Part shown: in pieces, positions 51,670-62,207 of the stretch
Layout of the letters: every line of letters starts with the position of its first letter
Position numbering within the stretch: position 1 is the first letter of the stretch
DNA from: Frigididesulfovibrio sp031553235
GTDB taxonomy: Bacteria; Desulfobacterota; Desulfovibrionia; Desulfovibrionales; Desulfovibrionaceae
Reading direction: 5' to 3'
DNA: 64,000 nucleotides
Assembly (NCBI GenBank): GCA_031553235.1
Contig: JAVBLS010000023.1
Span: 1-64,000, forward strand
Translations under genes and position numbers: made by a program
The notes under the pieces: model-generated
What the model was told of the DNA's origin: nothing
The model's input: the letters and a program-made list of their open reading frames with translations, nothing else
Database searches by the model: none

Positions 51670-51958
51670 GATCCTTCTCCTTCAATATGACGTATCCTGC
51701 CGGAATATAGCAAGCCTACGCCTCGGGCGGAAGAAAAATTTGCGACATTTCGCCGACGGCCCGGTGCCGTAGCGTTTGCAGGCCGTTGCCCAAGGGCTGC
51801 AGTATAAAAATCATTGATAAATACCTGTTGATTGGTACACAGCATAAGCAACTGACGGCTGCAGCCGCGGCGGCATCTTGCGCACATCGGAATTTTTTGC
51901 GTTGGGCCGACAGTCGGTACTTGTGAGTACGGCCACGGAGAATAAAAAGCAGATCAAC

Positions 51959-52327
51959 TCAGCGCCGGTTGCGGATCACTTCGCGCAGGCGCGGCAGGTT
52001 GCCCAAAAGACGTGAATGCAGGGCGCGCAGCGTATCTGAAGCAACGCCGTCCGGCATGTCGTCGGCCAACCAACCTATGGCCGAAGTGATAAAGCTCAAG
52101 TCCCGCAACAACTCCAGGCCGGGATCGGCCTCAGGATGCCCGTTCTCGGCGACATTTCCCGCTCTATTCTCACACTCCGCCATCGCTTCCCCAAGACAAT
52201 TTTGACGTACAATATACTGAGGCCAGCGATACCGTTTTTCCAGCGGTATCGGCTGACCCTCAGGCGCGGGGCAGGTAGTGTTGTGGTGCAACAAAACAGA
52301 CCCGTCCATATAGTGATTATAAACCAT
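51959..52327 (-). CDS. hypothetical protein beside the decayed repressor
   Basis: An open frame whose convincing part is the last 120 residues: LHHNTTCPAPEGQPIPLEKR, LLRDLSFITSAIGWLADDMP, and a basic LRALHSRLLGNLPRLREVIR end. The start is unclear: ATG 52327 or 52309 lies inside the tandem operator-like site, and neither has a good ribosome site; the frame is open to 52576. No family is recognised. It diverges from the decayed repressor, so it may be a leftover early phage gene under that operator. Confidence 0.45.
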   Translation of the reverse strand: MVYNHYMDGSVLLHHNTTCPAPEGQPIPLEKRYRWPQYIVRQNCLGEAMAECENRAGNVAENGHPEADPGLELLRDLSFITSAIGWLADDMPDGVASDTLRALHSRLLGNLPRLREVIRNRR

Positions 52328-52352
52328 GGTTAAAAATAAAACAACCATGGTT
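52322..52352. promoter_or_regulatory. tandem palindromic operator-like sites
   Basis: The palindrome AACCATGGTT occurs exactly twice, at 52322-52331 and 52343-52352, 21 bp centre to centre (two helical turns), within AT-rich DNA. It lies between the hypothetical gene and the decayed CI-type repressor, as expected for a phage operator. Confidence 0.5.
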
Positions 52353-52445
52353 GAGCCTACGGAATGACTAATCAAGCAATACATATATGTATATCTACAG
52401 ATAATCGTCCAAAATCGGCAAAACAGAGCGCCGACAGGTTCAGCT

Positions 52446-53095
52446 ATGAAAGAAGCCCTTTTTGAAGATGTCCTCTGCCGCCTGGCCGAGGTCGTCGGTT
52501 TGCAGGCACCCAAAGATCTGGCCGCCGCCCTGGAAATTTCCGAGCAGGCCGTATACAAAGCCTCACGAGCCCGCAAGATCCCTTCAACCTGGGTTTACCG
52601 AACGGCAAAAAATTCGGCAGTCTCCCGGACTGGCTTTTCCACGGCCGAGGGCTCATACGGGCGGACAAAGGTTCCGACTCACCGGAGGAAGTCGGTTTCG
52701 GCCGACGCGAGGTGCCGTCGTCGGTCTGGCCGCCTGCGGCCTGAATGGCTGGTTCAGCACCGGCCCTGTGGCTCTGAGCGCCCCGGTCCCTCTGGGCCAA
52801 GGCGGTCCCTGTTTGTTCGCCGTGATCGCCCTGGGCCCTCCATGCAGCCGAAGGCTCCAAACAGGGCTATGTGGTTCTGTACGACCCGGACGTGCCGCCC
52901 CTCATGGATGAAGCCGTTTACGTCGAAAAATTCGACGGCACGGCGACCACCAAAAAATACCGGGGCCAGGACGGCGACTGGGTCATTCTCCAAGACCGGC
53001 TCGCCCCCAACACCAAAGGCGTGCAAAAGCCGTATACGGAAAAGCTGGCCGCCGGCACGGTGAAGAAAGTGTGGTCATGGTCAAGCGCCGCGCTT
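52446..53095 (+). pseudogene. decayed CI/S24 phage repressor
   Basis: Pieces of one repressor appear in three frames. 52446-52590 encodes a CI-type helix-turn-helix (LFEDVLCRLAEVVGLQAPKD). Another frame then gives GKKFGSLPDWLFHGRG (to about 52742), a third GLAACGLNGWFSTGPVALSA (to about 52830), and a last one EGSKQGYVVLYDPDVPPLMD and VYVEKFDGTATTKKYRGQDG. At least three frameshifts are needed to read through. The S24 part closely resembles the intact repressor at 1285-1956, including its ACG cleavage pair and the KKY lysine. The N-terminal domain is of the other (CI) class, like 338-781. Confidence 0.85.
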
Positions 53096-53201
53096 AAGGA
53101 ACAGCCTCCGAGTGTCCGCCGAAGCCCCGTAGTGGGGATGGACAAACCAGCTCCCCTCGTTCATAATCTTTCGTTTCCCAAAATCACTTTACGAGGCTGT
53201 G

Positions 53202-54884
<1,683 letters not shown>

Positions 54885-55121
54885 CTTGCGGGGCTCGAAA
54901 AGCCCTCTCACGGCTGATGGAGCGGCAACGCCCCCACGGTGAGCGGATGCCGTCCCGTCACGTGACGGGCCACACCTCACCCCGGCGGGGGAAATCGTTT
55001 CCCTGGACCCCCTTGTTCCCGTTCCGGCCGCGCAGGCGCGGTCGGAACGGAACCGGAGTTTCCGCCGGAATCTCCTTTCTCCGCCGGTCACCCGGCCTGC
55101 TTCCATCTGCAGGTGCTCCCC
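54885..55121. other. intergenic gap with palindromes before priA
   Basis: No gene is seen. The gap has the perfect 16-bp palindrome CCCGTCACGTGACGGG (about 54955-54970) and a hairpin with GTTCCG/CGGAAC arms near 55018-55045. Either could end ettA transcripts or be repeats. Confidence 0.5.
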
Positions 55122-57461
55122 ATGCCTTACGCCCGCGTCGTTCTTCTTTCCCCGCCCTTTTCCGGGCTGACCTACGCCTTTCCCGGGCACTTGCCGGTAA
55201 GCGCCTGGTCTGTAGGGCAGCGCGTGGTTGTCCCCCTGGGCAAGGGTTTTCGCATGGGCGTGTTGCTGTCCGTGCGCGAGCCCGCGCCGGAGCCGGGCCT
55301 GGCCGTCAAGCCCATGCTCTGGCCTTTGGAGCAGACGCCGCTGCTGCCGGTCGCGCACCTGGATCTGGCCCTGCAGATTGCCCGCCGGCAGGGCGAAGGT
55401 CTGGGCCGCATCCTGGCGGGCATCCTGCCCGCCGGCCTGCGCACCACCCAGGCCCGGATCCGCTTTTTCGGCCAGGGCAAGCCCGTGGAATGGCGGGTGG
55501 GCGCCCTGGCCGGGCTGCCGCCCGAAGATCTTGATGCCCTCGGACGGCTCTGGTCCGACGGCCGGGCCGAGGTGCGCGCGGCCGGAGGCTCCGGCCCCGA
55601 GGCCGATCTCTGCGCCCTCATGGTCGACCCGCCCTGGCCGGTGCGCCCGGCGGCCAAGGCCCAGATCGCCCTGCTCGAATACCTTCTGGCCAACGGCGCG
55701 GTGCGCCGCGCCAAGCTCCTGGCCGACCTGGGCAAAGAGGCGGCCCGTACCCTGGCCCTGCTCTGCGGCCGCGATCTCGTGCGCATCGACCCGGCCGACG
55801 CCTGTTTCTGCGCCGGCGAGCCGGCTGTCTGCCTTGAGGCCCGGCCCTTTGAACTCACCCCGGAACAGCAGGCTGTGTTTGGCCCCCTGCAGCAGGCCGC
55901 CCTGGCAGGAACGGCCGCCTCGCACTTGCTTTTCGGCATCACCGGCAGCGGCAAAACCGCCCTGTACCTGGAGCTGGCCCGGGTCGTGCTCGCTGCCGGG
56001 CGCTCGGTGCTGCTCCTGGCCCCGGAAGTGGCTCTGGCCCTGAAGCTCTGGAACGACACGGCCGAGCATCTGCCGCACAAACCGCGCTTTCTCTTCCACG
56101 GCTACCAGAGCCCCGGGCGCAAAGAGGAAACTTTCCGGAAAATTGCCGAAAGCCGGGAACCGGTGCTGGTGACCGGCACCCGTTCGGCCCTGTTCCTGCC
56201 CGTGGATCGCCTGGGCCTGATTGTGCTCGACGAGGAGCACGACGCCTCTTTCAAGCAGGACGAGGGCCTGACCTACCAGGCCAAGGAAGTGGCCTGGTAT
56301 CGGGCGCAACAGGCCGGGGCCCTGCTGCTGCTCGGCTCGGCCACCCCGGATGTAAAGAGCTTCCACGCCGCGCAACAGGGCCGCGTTCCCCTGCACATTC
56401 TGGAAAATCGCGTGGGCGGCGGCAGCCTGCCTGCGGTGGAGATCGTCCAACTGCCCAAGGGCCGGCTCGATGCCGGCCTGCTCGCGCCGCGGAGCCTTGA
56501 GGCCCTCAACGCCACCCTGCGCCGGGGCGAACAGGCGGTGATTCTGCTCAACCGCCGGGGCTGGGCCCCCGTGGTCTATTGCCTGGGCTGCGGCACCACG
56601 GCCAAGTGTCCAACCTGCGACATCGGCCTGGCCTACCATAAAGGCCGCGAGCGCCTGGTCTGTCATTACTGCGGCTTTTCCCGACCCCACCCCTCGCCTT
56701 GCGCCCAATGCGGCGGCCTGCAATTTCTGCCCATGGGCGAAGGCACCGAAAAGCTCGAAGAAGAGCTTGCCGGCCTCTTGCCGCCCGGCACCGGTATTTT
56801 GCGCCTGGACCGCGACAGCACCCGCCGGCCGGGCCGCATGGAAGAAATTCTCACGGCCTTTGCCCGCAAAGAGGCCCAGGTGCTGGTCGGCACCCAGATG
56901 CTTTCCAAGGGCCACCATTTCCCGGACGTGACCCTGGCCGTGTCGGCCGATGCCGATCTTGGCCTGAACCTGCCGGACTATCGCGCGGCCGAGCGCACCT
57001 TCCAATTGCTGGTACAGTCCTCGGGCCGGGCCGGCCGGGGGGAGGCGCCGGGCCGGGTACTGATCCAGACCCGCGAGCCGGAGCACTATTGCTGGCAATA
57101 CGTCATGAACGTCGACTACCAGGGGTTTTACGAGCACGAACTGGAGGTGCGCCGGCGCCGGCGTTACCCACCCTTTGTGCGCCTGGGGCTGCTGCGCCTG
57201 AGTCACCCGGTGGAAGACGCCGGCGGCGCCGATGCCATTGCCGCCCTGGGCGCGGTCCTGCGCCGGGCGGGCAAAGATCTGGGCGTGACCGTGCTTGGCC
57301 CCGCGCCCGCGCCCCTGGCCCTGCTCAAGGGCAGACGCCGGCACCACTGCCTGCTCAAGGCCGACGACTGGCAGCCCATGCGCGACCTCTACGCCCTAGC
57401 CCGCAGCCAGGCCAAAACCCTGCGCATCGCCCTCGATCTCGATCCGGTAAACATGCTGTGA
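55122..57461 (+). CDS. priA: primosomal protein N' (PriA helicase)
   Basis: PriA restarts stalled forks by loading the primosome. The 779-residue chain has the N-terminal 3'BD (SGLTYAFPGHLPVSAWSVGQ, VVVPLGKGFRMGVLLSV) and the SF2 helicase core with Walker A (LLFGITGSGKTALYLELARV), DEEH box (GLIVLDEEHDASFKQDEGLT) and motif III GSATPDVKS. Two zinc-binding motifs follow (CLGCGTTAKCPTCDIG and CHYCGFSRPHPSPCAQCGG). The helicase C-domain has VGTQMLSKGHHFPDVTLAVS and SSGRAGRGEAPGRVLIQT. I chose ATG 55122; a GTG lies nine bases upstream. Confidence 0.95.
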   Translation: MPYARVVLLSPPFSGLTYAFPGHLPVSAWSVGQRVVVPLGKGFRMGVLLSVREPAPEPGLAVKPMLWPLEQTPLLPVAHLDLALQIARRQGEGLGRILAGILPAGLRTTQARIRFFGQGKPVEWRVGALAGLPPEDLDALGRLWSDGRAEVRAAGGSGPEADLCALMVDPPWPVRPAAKAQIALLEYLLANGAVRRAKLLADLGKEAARTLALLCGRDLVRIDPADACFCAGEPAVCLEARPFELTPEQQAVFGPLQQAALAGTAASHLLFGITGSGKTALYLELARVVLAAGRSVLLLAPEVALALKLWNDTAEHLPHKPRFLFHGYQSPGRKEETFRKIAESREPVLVTGTRSALFLPVDRLGLIVLDEEHDASFKQDEGLTYQAKEVAWYRAQQAGALLLLGSATPDVKSFHAAQQGRVPLHILENRVGGGSLPAVEIVQLPKGRLDAGLLAPRSLEALNATLRRGEQAVILLNRRGWAPVVYCLGCGTTAKCPTCDIGLAYHKGRERLVCHYCGFSRPHPSPCAQCGGLQFLPMGEGTEKLEEELAGLLPPGTGILRLDRDSTRRPGRMEEILTAFARKEAQVLVGTQMLSKGHHFPDVTLAVSADADLGLNLPDYRAAERTFQLLVQSSGRAGRGEAPGRVLIQTREPEHYCWQYVMNVDYQGFYEHELEVRRRRRYPPFVRLGLLRLSHPVEDAGGADAIAALGAVLRRAGKDLGVTVLGPAPAPLALLKGRRRHHCLLKADDWQPMRDLYALARSQAKTLRIALDLDPVNML

Positions 57462-57575
57462 ACGTCCGGTTGGGGCTCCCCCCTCCAACCATAGTCACAC
57501 ACCGACGGTGGCTCAGGTTGGCGTCAGGCAAGGAAAGTATGCCTCGGTGACGGTCTGGTGTGGCGTCAGACGAGC

Positions 57576-57637
57576 AACGGCTTTTTTGCGTAGGAACGTG
57601 GACTCTGATGGTCCTCGAACGAAGCAAAAAAGCCGTT
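57576..57637. terminator. bidirectional terminator between priA and fliQ
   Basis: 14-bp arms AACGGCTTTTTTGC (57576-57589) and GCAAAAAAGCCGTT (57624-57637) around a 34-base loop. With T-runs in the arms it may serve converging priA and fliQ. A second hairpin (TGCCCACG/CGTGGGCA) follows at about 57650-57676. Confidence 0.55.
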
Positions 57638-57681
57638 TGACGCAGTTATTGCCCACGAACACTCTTATCCGTGGGCACGCC

Positions 57682-57951
57682 TCAGCGAATATATGCCGGT
57701 ATGTTCAAAAATATATCGCGAGTGTAGGTGACCATGCGTTCCATGATCCAGGGAAAGGAGAAGAGCAGAGCCACGAACATGGCCACGATTTTGGGGATGA
57801 AGGACAGGGTCATTTCCTGAATCTGGGTGGCGGCCTGGAAGATGCTGACGATCAGGCCAACGCCCAGGCCCACGAGGAGCAGGGGCATGGAGATCATCAA
57901 GGTAAGCTCAATGGCCTGTTTGGCGAAGCCGATGACGAATTCCGGGGTCAT
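57682..57951 (-). CDS. fliQ: flagellar export protein FliQ
   Basis: FliQ is a small membrane part of the flagellar type III export gate. The 89-residue protein has two hydrophobic helices (IELTLMISMPLLLVGLGVGL and FIPKIVAMFVALLFSFPWIM) separated by the conserved SIFQAATQIQEMTLSF. Last gene of the fliN-O-P-Q run, 12 bases after fliP. Confidence 0.95.
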   Translation of the reverse strand: MTPEFVIGFAKQAIELTLMISMPLLLVGLGVGLIVSIFQAATQIQEMTLSFIPKIVAMFVALLFSFPWIMERMVTYTRDIFLNIPAYIR

Positions 57952-57963
57952 ACATATATCCTT

Positions 57964-58830
57964 TTAAGGTAACATGAAGCTGTTGACCATTGAGCCGACC
58001 AGCAGGGTCCAGCCGTCGACCATAACGAAGAGCAGGAGCTTGAAGGGCATGGAAACCATCATGGGCGGCAGCATCATCATGCCCATGGCCAGCAGGATGC
58101 TGGAAACGACCATGTCGAGAATCAGGAACGGGATGTAAATAAGAAAGCCGATGATGAAGCCGGTCTTCAATTCGCTGATGATGAAGGCCGCGGCCAGCGA
58201 CATGGTCGGCACCGACTCTTTGTTGTCCGGGCGCTCTATCTTGGTGATGGAGTAGAAGATCGAGAGGTCTTTTTCCCTGGTGTGCTTGAACATGAACTCG
58301 CGCAGGGGGCTCTCGGTCTTTTGCAGGGCCTCGGTGAAGCCGATGCGCTCTTCCATATAGGGCTGCAGGGCATCGTTGTTGATCTTGACACCCACAGGCC
58401 ACATGATCGCCACGGTCATGAAAATGGCCAGGCTCACCAGCACCTGGTTGGGCGGCAGCTGCTGCACGCCTAGGGCCTGGCGCACGAAGTGGAAAACCAC
58501 GATGATCCGGGTGAAGCTGGTGACCGTGAGCACGATGGCCGGAGCCAACGAGAGCACGGTGAGCAGGAAGAGAATTTCCAGGCCCAACGAAACCTTTTCA
58601 GGTTCCGTCGAGCCGCCGGAAAGGTTGAGTTGGAGATTCGGCAGGGCCAGGTTTTCGGCCCCGAAGGCCGGGACGCACAGGCCGAGAAGCAGGATGAGCG
58701 CGACCGGAAGGGCCGCGACAAGGCCGGCGGCCGGCCTATGAGCCGCCGCGGTCTGCGGGAGGCTTGGCCCCTTTGAGCAGGGAAGCGAAGGAAGATTTTG
58801 GTTCGGACGCCGGGCGTTCATCTGCATCAA
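57964..58830 (-). CDS. fliP: flagellar export gate protein FliP
   Basis: FliP forms the pentameric core of the export gate with FliQ and FliR. The 288-residue precursor has a long N-terminal leader and signal-like segment (about 35-57), then the first TM with SLAPAIVLTVTSFTRIIVVF. The periplasmic part contains NQVLVSLAIFMTVAIMWPVG, and the C-terminal helices include FIIGFLIYIPFLILDMVVSS and MMMLPPMMVSMPFKLLLFVM, all FliP signatures. The frame opens in the 3' end of fliO (overlap to 58736); a shorter start is possible, since the first 35 residues are not conserved. Confidence 0.94.
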   Translation of the reverse strand: MMQMNARRPNQNLPSLPCSKGPSLPQTAAAHRPAAGLVAALPVALILLLGLCVPAFGAENLALPNLQLNLSGGSTEPEKVSLGLEILFLLTVLSLAPAIVLTVTSFTRIIVVFHFVRQALGVQQLPPNQVLVSLAIFMTVAIMWPVGVKINNDALQPYMEERIGFTEALQKTESPLREFMFKHTREKDLSIFYSITKIERPDNKESVPTMSLAAAFIISELKTGFIIGFLIYIPFLILDMVVSSILLAMGMMMLPPMMVSMPFKLLLFVMVDGWTLLVGSMVNSFMLP

Positions 58831-59161
58831 GCTCCGTCAGCATGGTGATCTGTTGGTCGGTGACCCCCAGTACCAGACGACGATCCAAAATCCGTGCCAC
58901 CACCAGCCACTTCTTGGGCCCCAAGGAAAGGCGGCTTTCCAGACGCATGCTTTGGCCCGAACCCGTCAAAAAACCGCCCCCCCCCCGGCGCATCAGGCGC
59001 ACCAGCAGCCAGAGCACGGCCAGGATGAAAAAGAGAATGGCCAGGGCTTCAAAATAGCCCGCCCACGAAGACAGACCGTCCATGAAACCGGCGGCCGGGG
59101 CGGCGGGAGCCGCCGCGGGCATGGCCGGCGCGGCGGCCGGCAGGGACAGGGTGGCGTTCAT
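58736..59161 (-). CDS. fliO: flagellar biosynthesis protein FliO
   Basis: FliO scaffolds FliP assembly. The 141-residue protein has an Ala/Pro-rich lead, one membrane helix (about 38-60, FEALAILFFILAVLWLLVRL) and a cytoplasmic beta domain (ESRLSLGPKKWLVVARILDR, RLVLGVTDQQITMLTELDAD). It starts just past the fliN stop (59166) and overlaps the fliP frame. FliO is always poorly conserved; position and layout carry the call. Confidence 0.88.
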   Translation of the reverse strand: MNATLSLPAAAPAMPAAAPAAPAAGFMDGLSSWAGYFEALAILFFILAVLWLLVRLMRRGGGGFLTGSGQSMRLESRLSLGPKKWLVVARILDRRLVLGVTDQQITMLTELDADERPASEPKSSFASLLKGAKPPADRGGS

Positions 59162-59165
59162 GCGG

Positions 59166-59687
59166 TTATCCCAGTTGTTTGACCCGTTCAATGGGGCTGA
59201 TGATATCGGTCAGGCGGATGCCGAATTTCTCGTTGATCACCACGGCCTCACCTCTGGCCACCATCTTGCCGTTGACATAGACCTCAAGCGGTTCGCCGGC
59301 CAGCTTGTTCAGCTCCACCACGGAGCCCTGGCCGAGCTGGAGCAGTTCGTTGATCAAAAGCCGAGTGCGGCCGAGCTCAGCCGACACATCCAAGGGAATA
59401 TCCAGGATAAAATCCAACTCCCGCCGGCCGGCATCCGGACGCGGGGCCTTGGCTTCGTCGGTTAAATCCTTAAATTCCGCCATCTTGGCCTTGGCGGCAA
59501 AGGCCGCCTGCTCTTTTTCTTTTTTCACCGCGGCCTGTTCATCTTCAGCCAGGGCGGCGGCCCATTCGGCCGCCAACTTGTCGTTGGCGGCCTCAGCGGC
59601 GGGCTTTTCCGGTTCTTCCTGCTCTTCAAGGGCGGCGGCCCACTGCGCGGCCAGGGCGTCCTGATCCAGTTCCTCGTCGGCACTCAT
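59166..59687 (-). CDS. fliN: flagellar motor switch protein FliN
   Basis: FliN forms the lower C-ring of the switch complex. The 173-residue protein has an acidic, repeated N-terminal half (AAQWAAALEEQEE and AAEWAAALAEDEQ are near copies). The C-terminal SpoA domain (about 95-173) reads LDFILDIPLDVSAELGRTRL, VVELNKLAGEPLEVYVNGKM and INEKFGIRLTDIISPIERVK. The start ATG 59687 has AAGGA upstream. First gene of the fliN-O-P-Q operon; the promoter-like element at 59878-59907 precedes it. Confidence 0.94.
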   Translation of the reverse strand: MSADEELDQDALAAQWAAALEEQEEPEKPAAEAANDKLAAEWAAALAEDEQAAVKKEKEQAAFAAKAKMAEFKDLTDEAKAPRPDAGRRELDFILDIPLDVSAELGRTRLLINELLQLGQGSVVELNKLAGEPLEVYVNGKMVARGEAVVINEKFGIRLTDIISPIERVKQLG

Positions 59688-59877
59688 GGCAATATCCTTC
59701 CGGAGTTTCACGTTGGGGCGCGTTTACGCTTGAGGTGCGTTCACGCGCGGTTGCGGCCCGGCTGCCGCGCGGCGGGCTTGCCGGCTCGGCCGACGGGAGC
59801 GCGCAGGCGCGCCCGTTGAACCGATATTTTACCCTTTTGCCGCATTACGGCAAAGGCAACCATCCATTAACATATAT

Positions 59878-59925
59878 ACTATAGCAATTTCAAAGTGAAA
59901 TTGTCTATGAAACCATATTGCCGAC
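59878..59925 (-). promoter_or_regulatory. promoter-like site and second copy of the 42-bp element, fliN leader
   Basis: On the minus strand the 42-bp element (59884-59925) ends in the near-palindrome ACAATTTCA-CTT-TGAAATTGC. TAGACA (59907-59902) and TATAGT (59883-59878), 18 bases apart, form a sigma-70-like promoter overlapping it, so the palindrome could be an operator. The rest of the gap 59688-60005 also contains a 20-bp palindrome near 59940-59960 and the inverted repeat AGAGCAGCTGAAC/GTTCAGCTGCTCT that follows fliL. No gene is visible in the gap. Confidence 0.5.
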
Positions 59926-60005
59926 GAACTTCTGAACGAGTCCGTAAGCGGACGTCCGCTTACGCGTCCGTCAAGAGCAGCTGAACATTGAAAAGTTCAG
60001 CTGCT

Positions 60006-60512
60006 CTATTGAATGACGAAATCCGTGATCAGCACCTGGGAAATCTTGGGCCCGCCCAGAATCAGGTTGAGGCGCGAAAGAATTTCGCTTTTCAAAATTT
60101 CCTTGCTCTCGGGCGTGGCAATATCCGCATAGCTTTTGCTCGAAAGCAGCATGATCACGGTGTCGCTCACCCGGGCCTCCTGGGCCTGGAGCATCGGGGC
60201 CACGGTATCGTCGGCCGCCTGCACGGCCAGGGAGATTTTGATGAACCGCCGGCCCAGCGGGTCTGCCAGGTTGGTGGTGTAGGTTTTCAGGGGCACAATG
60301 GGGCCGCCGACGCCGGGCGGCGGGGCGACCTTGGCTGCGTCGGCCGCCTGCTGCTCTTTTTTGGGCACCTCGCCTCCTTCGCCGCCAAACTTGTCTTTGA
60401 GGAAGAAAAACCAGGCCCCGGCCCCACCGCCGCTGAGCAGCAGGATCAGGAAGAGCAAAATGATCCACTTAAGCTTGCTTTTCTTTTTCTTTGGGGCTTG
60501 CTCGTCGGCCAT
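60006..60512 (-). CDS. fliL: flagellar basal body-associated protein FliL
   Basis: FliL surrounds the stator and raises torque. The 168-residue protein has a lysine-rich cytoplasmic start (APKKKKSKLKW), one membrane helix (IILLFLILLLSGGGAGAWFF), a flexible linker, and the periplasmic SPFH-like domain (about 75-168) with IVPLKTYTTNLADPLGRRFI, LKSEILSRLNLILG and the closing ISQVLITDFVIQ. It follows the second motB gene, so it is part of the motor operon. Confidence 0.93.
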   Translation of the reverse strand: MADEQAPKKKKSKLKWIILLFLILLLSGGGAGAWFFFLKDKFGGEGGEVPKKEQQAADAAKVAPPPGVGGPIVPLKTYTTNLADPLGRRFIKISLAVQAADDTVAPMLQAQEARVSDTVIMLLSSKSYADIATPESKEILKSEILSRLNLILGGPKISQVLITDFVIQ

Positions 60513-60536
60513 GCTCAATCCTTTATTCCGACCCGC

Positions 60537-61265
60537 TCAGACATAGCGGCCCAGACGTTTCGTCGTTTTCAACAGAATCTCCACCCGCCGGTTTTTGGCC
60601 CGGTTTTCGGGAGTGTCGTTGGGGTACATGGGCTTGTTGGGCCCGTAGCCGCTGACGGAAAAGCGGTCGGCCGGCACCTTGCCGGTCAGAAACACCCGCA
60701 GCACCGACAGAGCGCGCTGCACCGAAAGCTCGTCGTTGCCGGGCGGCGGGACCGGAGTTGTGTCGGTATGCCCGCTGATGTTCACGTCGGCATTGACGCT
60801 ATAAATAACAGGAATCAAAGCTTCCATCAACTTCACGCCCTGTTCGTCCAGCTCGGCCGAGCCCTCGGCAAAGAGCAGCCCATCGGTCAGCACAATGACC
60901 ACGCCTTCCGGGTGGGCCAGGACGCGCAGGTTCTCTTTCACGTCGCCGGACTTGACCTCCGGCGGAAGAATATCGTCCGGAAACAGCAAATCTTTAATCC
61001 GCTCGGACTGCATGAGCACGTTGTCCGGGTCGCGCAACAGCTTGGACAGGATGCGGATGCGGTCGGACAGGCGCCCGGCCGAGCCGCTCTCAATGGGCGC
61101 GGCGCCGCCGTCATAGCCGCTGATCCGGGTGATGGTCATTCTGTCCATGGAAGACATGGACAGCAACAGCACAAAAAAGGTCATCAACAGGGTCATCAGA
61201 TCCGAGTAGGTGATCAGCCAGCCGCCACCTACCAAACCGCCACCGCTCTTTTTCCGCCGGGCCAT
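60537..61265 (-). CDS. motB: flagellar motor protein MotB, copy 2
   Basis: MotB anchors the stator to peptidoglycan. The 242-residue protein has the plug/TM segment WLITYSDLMTLLMTFFVLLL with the proton-channel Asp, then an OmpA-like domain (about 120-235): GLLFAEGSAELDEQGVKLME, NISGHTDTTPVPPPGNDELS, SVQRALSVLRVFLTGKVPAD and NRRVEILLKTT. It starts three bases after copy 1 and is shorter, with a more standard OmpA domain. Which copy partners MotA, or whether both do, is unknown. Confidence 0.93.
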   Translation of the reverse strand: MARRKKSGGGLVGGGWLITYSDLMTLLMTFFVLLLSMSSMDRMTITRISGYDGGAAPIESGSAGRLSDRIRILSKLLRDPDNVLMQSERIKDLLFPDDILPPEVKSGDVKENLRVLAHPEGVVIVLTDGLLFAEGSAELDEQGVKLMEALIPVIYSVNADVNISGHTDTTPVPPPGNDELSVQRALSVLRVFLTGKVPADRFSVSGYGPNKPMYPNDTPENRAKNRRVEILLKTTKRLGRYV

Positions 61266-61267
61266 GG

Positions 61268-62110
61268 CTATTGCTCCGGCCGGTTCGCGCCCGGCATGTC
61301 GAGGTTGAACTCAAAGCCCTGATAATGATACTCGCGCGGCACTTCCGGCTCCCTGGCGCGCAACTCTTCCACCCTGCGGATCCAGGCCAGATTACGCTTG
61401 TCCAACACCAGATCCACCCGGCGAGTTTTTTTTCGGCCGTCGGGGGTATCGTTGGAAAACCTGGGGTGGAACTGTCCGAAGGCCTCCAGGGTGAGGCGCT
61501 TTTCGAGCACGCCGCGCTCGGTGAAGTGCCGGTAGACCGCATGGCTGCGCCGAAAAGAGAGCAGCCAGGTGGGGTCGAGGTGGGTGGGGTCGAAATCCGG
61601 GGAATATTTGTCTCCCTCCTCGTCGCGCCGGGCCGAGGTGTGCCCGGCCACCAGCAGGGGGTATTCCACCCGCTGCAGATAGGGTACGACCTTGTCCAGC
61701 AACTCCCTGCCCCGCCTGGTCAGCTCAAAGCCGCCCTGCTCAAAAAGCACGTCGGCATTGATCGAAAAGATCTGCACATAGCGGTTTTCCTGAAAATCCA
61801 GATCCTTTTCCTGCTCGTCGAAAACCATGTCGCGCAGGGGGTCCAGATCTTCGGCCGGCACGTCCTCCATGCGCCCTGGGGCGTCGAAGGAGCCGGCAGC
61901 ATCTGTTTTGCTCGTGAGGTTGGTCAGAGCCCGGCCGAAGGCGAAATGCCTGGATACCGAGCCGAGGGCGGTTTTCTTGGCCCGCTCGTCGATGACCGAC
62001 ATGCTCACCAGGAGCACGAAAAAGGTCATCAGCAGGGTCATCAGATCCGAATAGGTGATCAGCCAGACCGGATTTTTTCCGGCCACTGCCTGCTTTTTAT
62101 GCCTGGCCAT
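61268..62110 (-). CDS. motB: flagellar motor protein MotB, copy 1
   Basis: The 280-residue protein has the same TM segment (VWLITYSDLMTLLMTFFVLL, proton Asp present). A longer linker follows, then a diverged OmpA-like domain (about 110-245): NADVLFEQGGFELTRRGREL, LLVAGHTSARRDEEGDKYSP, LSFRRSHAVYRHFTERGVLE and GRKKTRRVDLVLDKRN. I chose ATG 62110 rather than 62170. The two adjacent MotB proteins are clearly paralogues but differ in the peptidoglycan-binding part. Confidence 0.92.
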   Translation of the reverse strand: MARHKKQAVAGKNPVWLITYSDLMTLLMTFFVLLVSMSVIDERAKKTALGSVSRHFAFGRALTNLTSKTDAAGSFDAPGRMEDVPAEDLDPLRDMVFDEQEKDLDFQENRYVQIFSINADVLFEQGGFELTRRGRELLDKVVPYLQRVEYPLLVAGHTSARRDEEGDKYSPDFDPTHLDPTWLLSFRRSHAVYRHFTERGVLEKRLTLEAFGQFHPRFSNDTPDGRKKTRRVDLVLDKRNLAWIRRVEELRAREPEVPREYHYQGFEFNLDMPGANRPEQ

Positions 62111-62207
62111 GGCCGACCCTCCCTGCCGGGGGCCGGAAGCGGGCCGCCCTTCCGGCGGAACCCGGGGCAAAGCCCCGGCAAAGGGACGAGCCGGCGCCGC
62201 TCATGGC

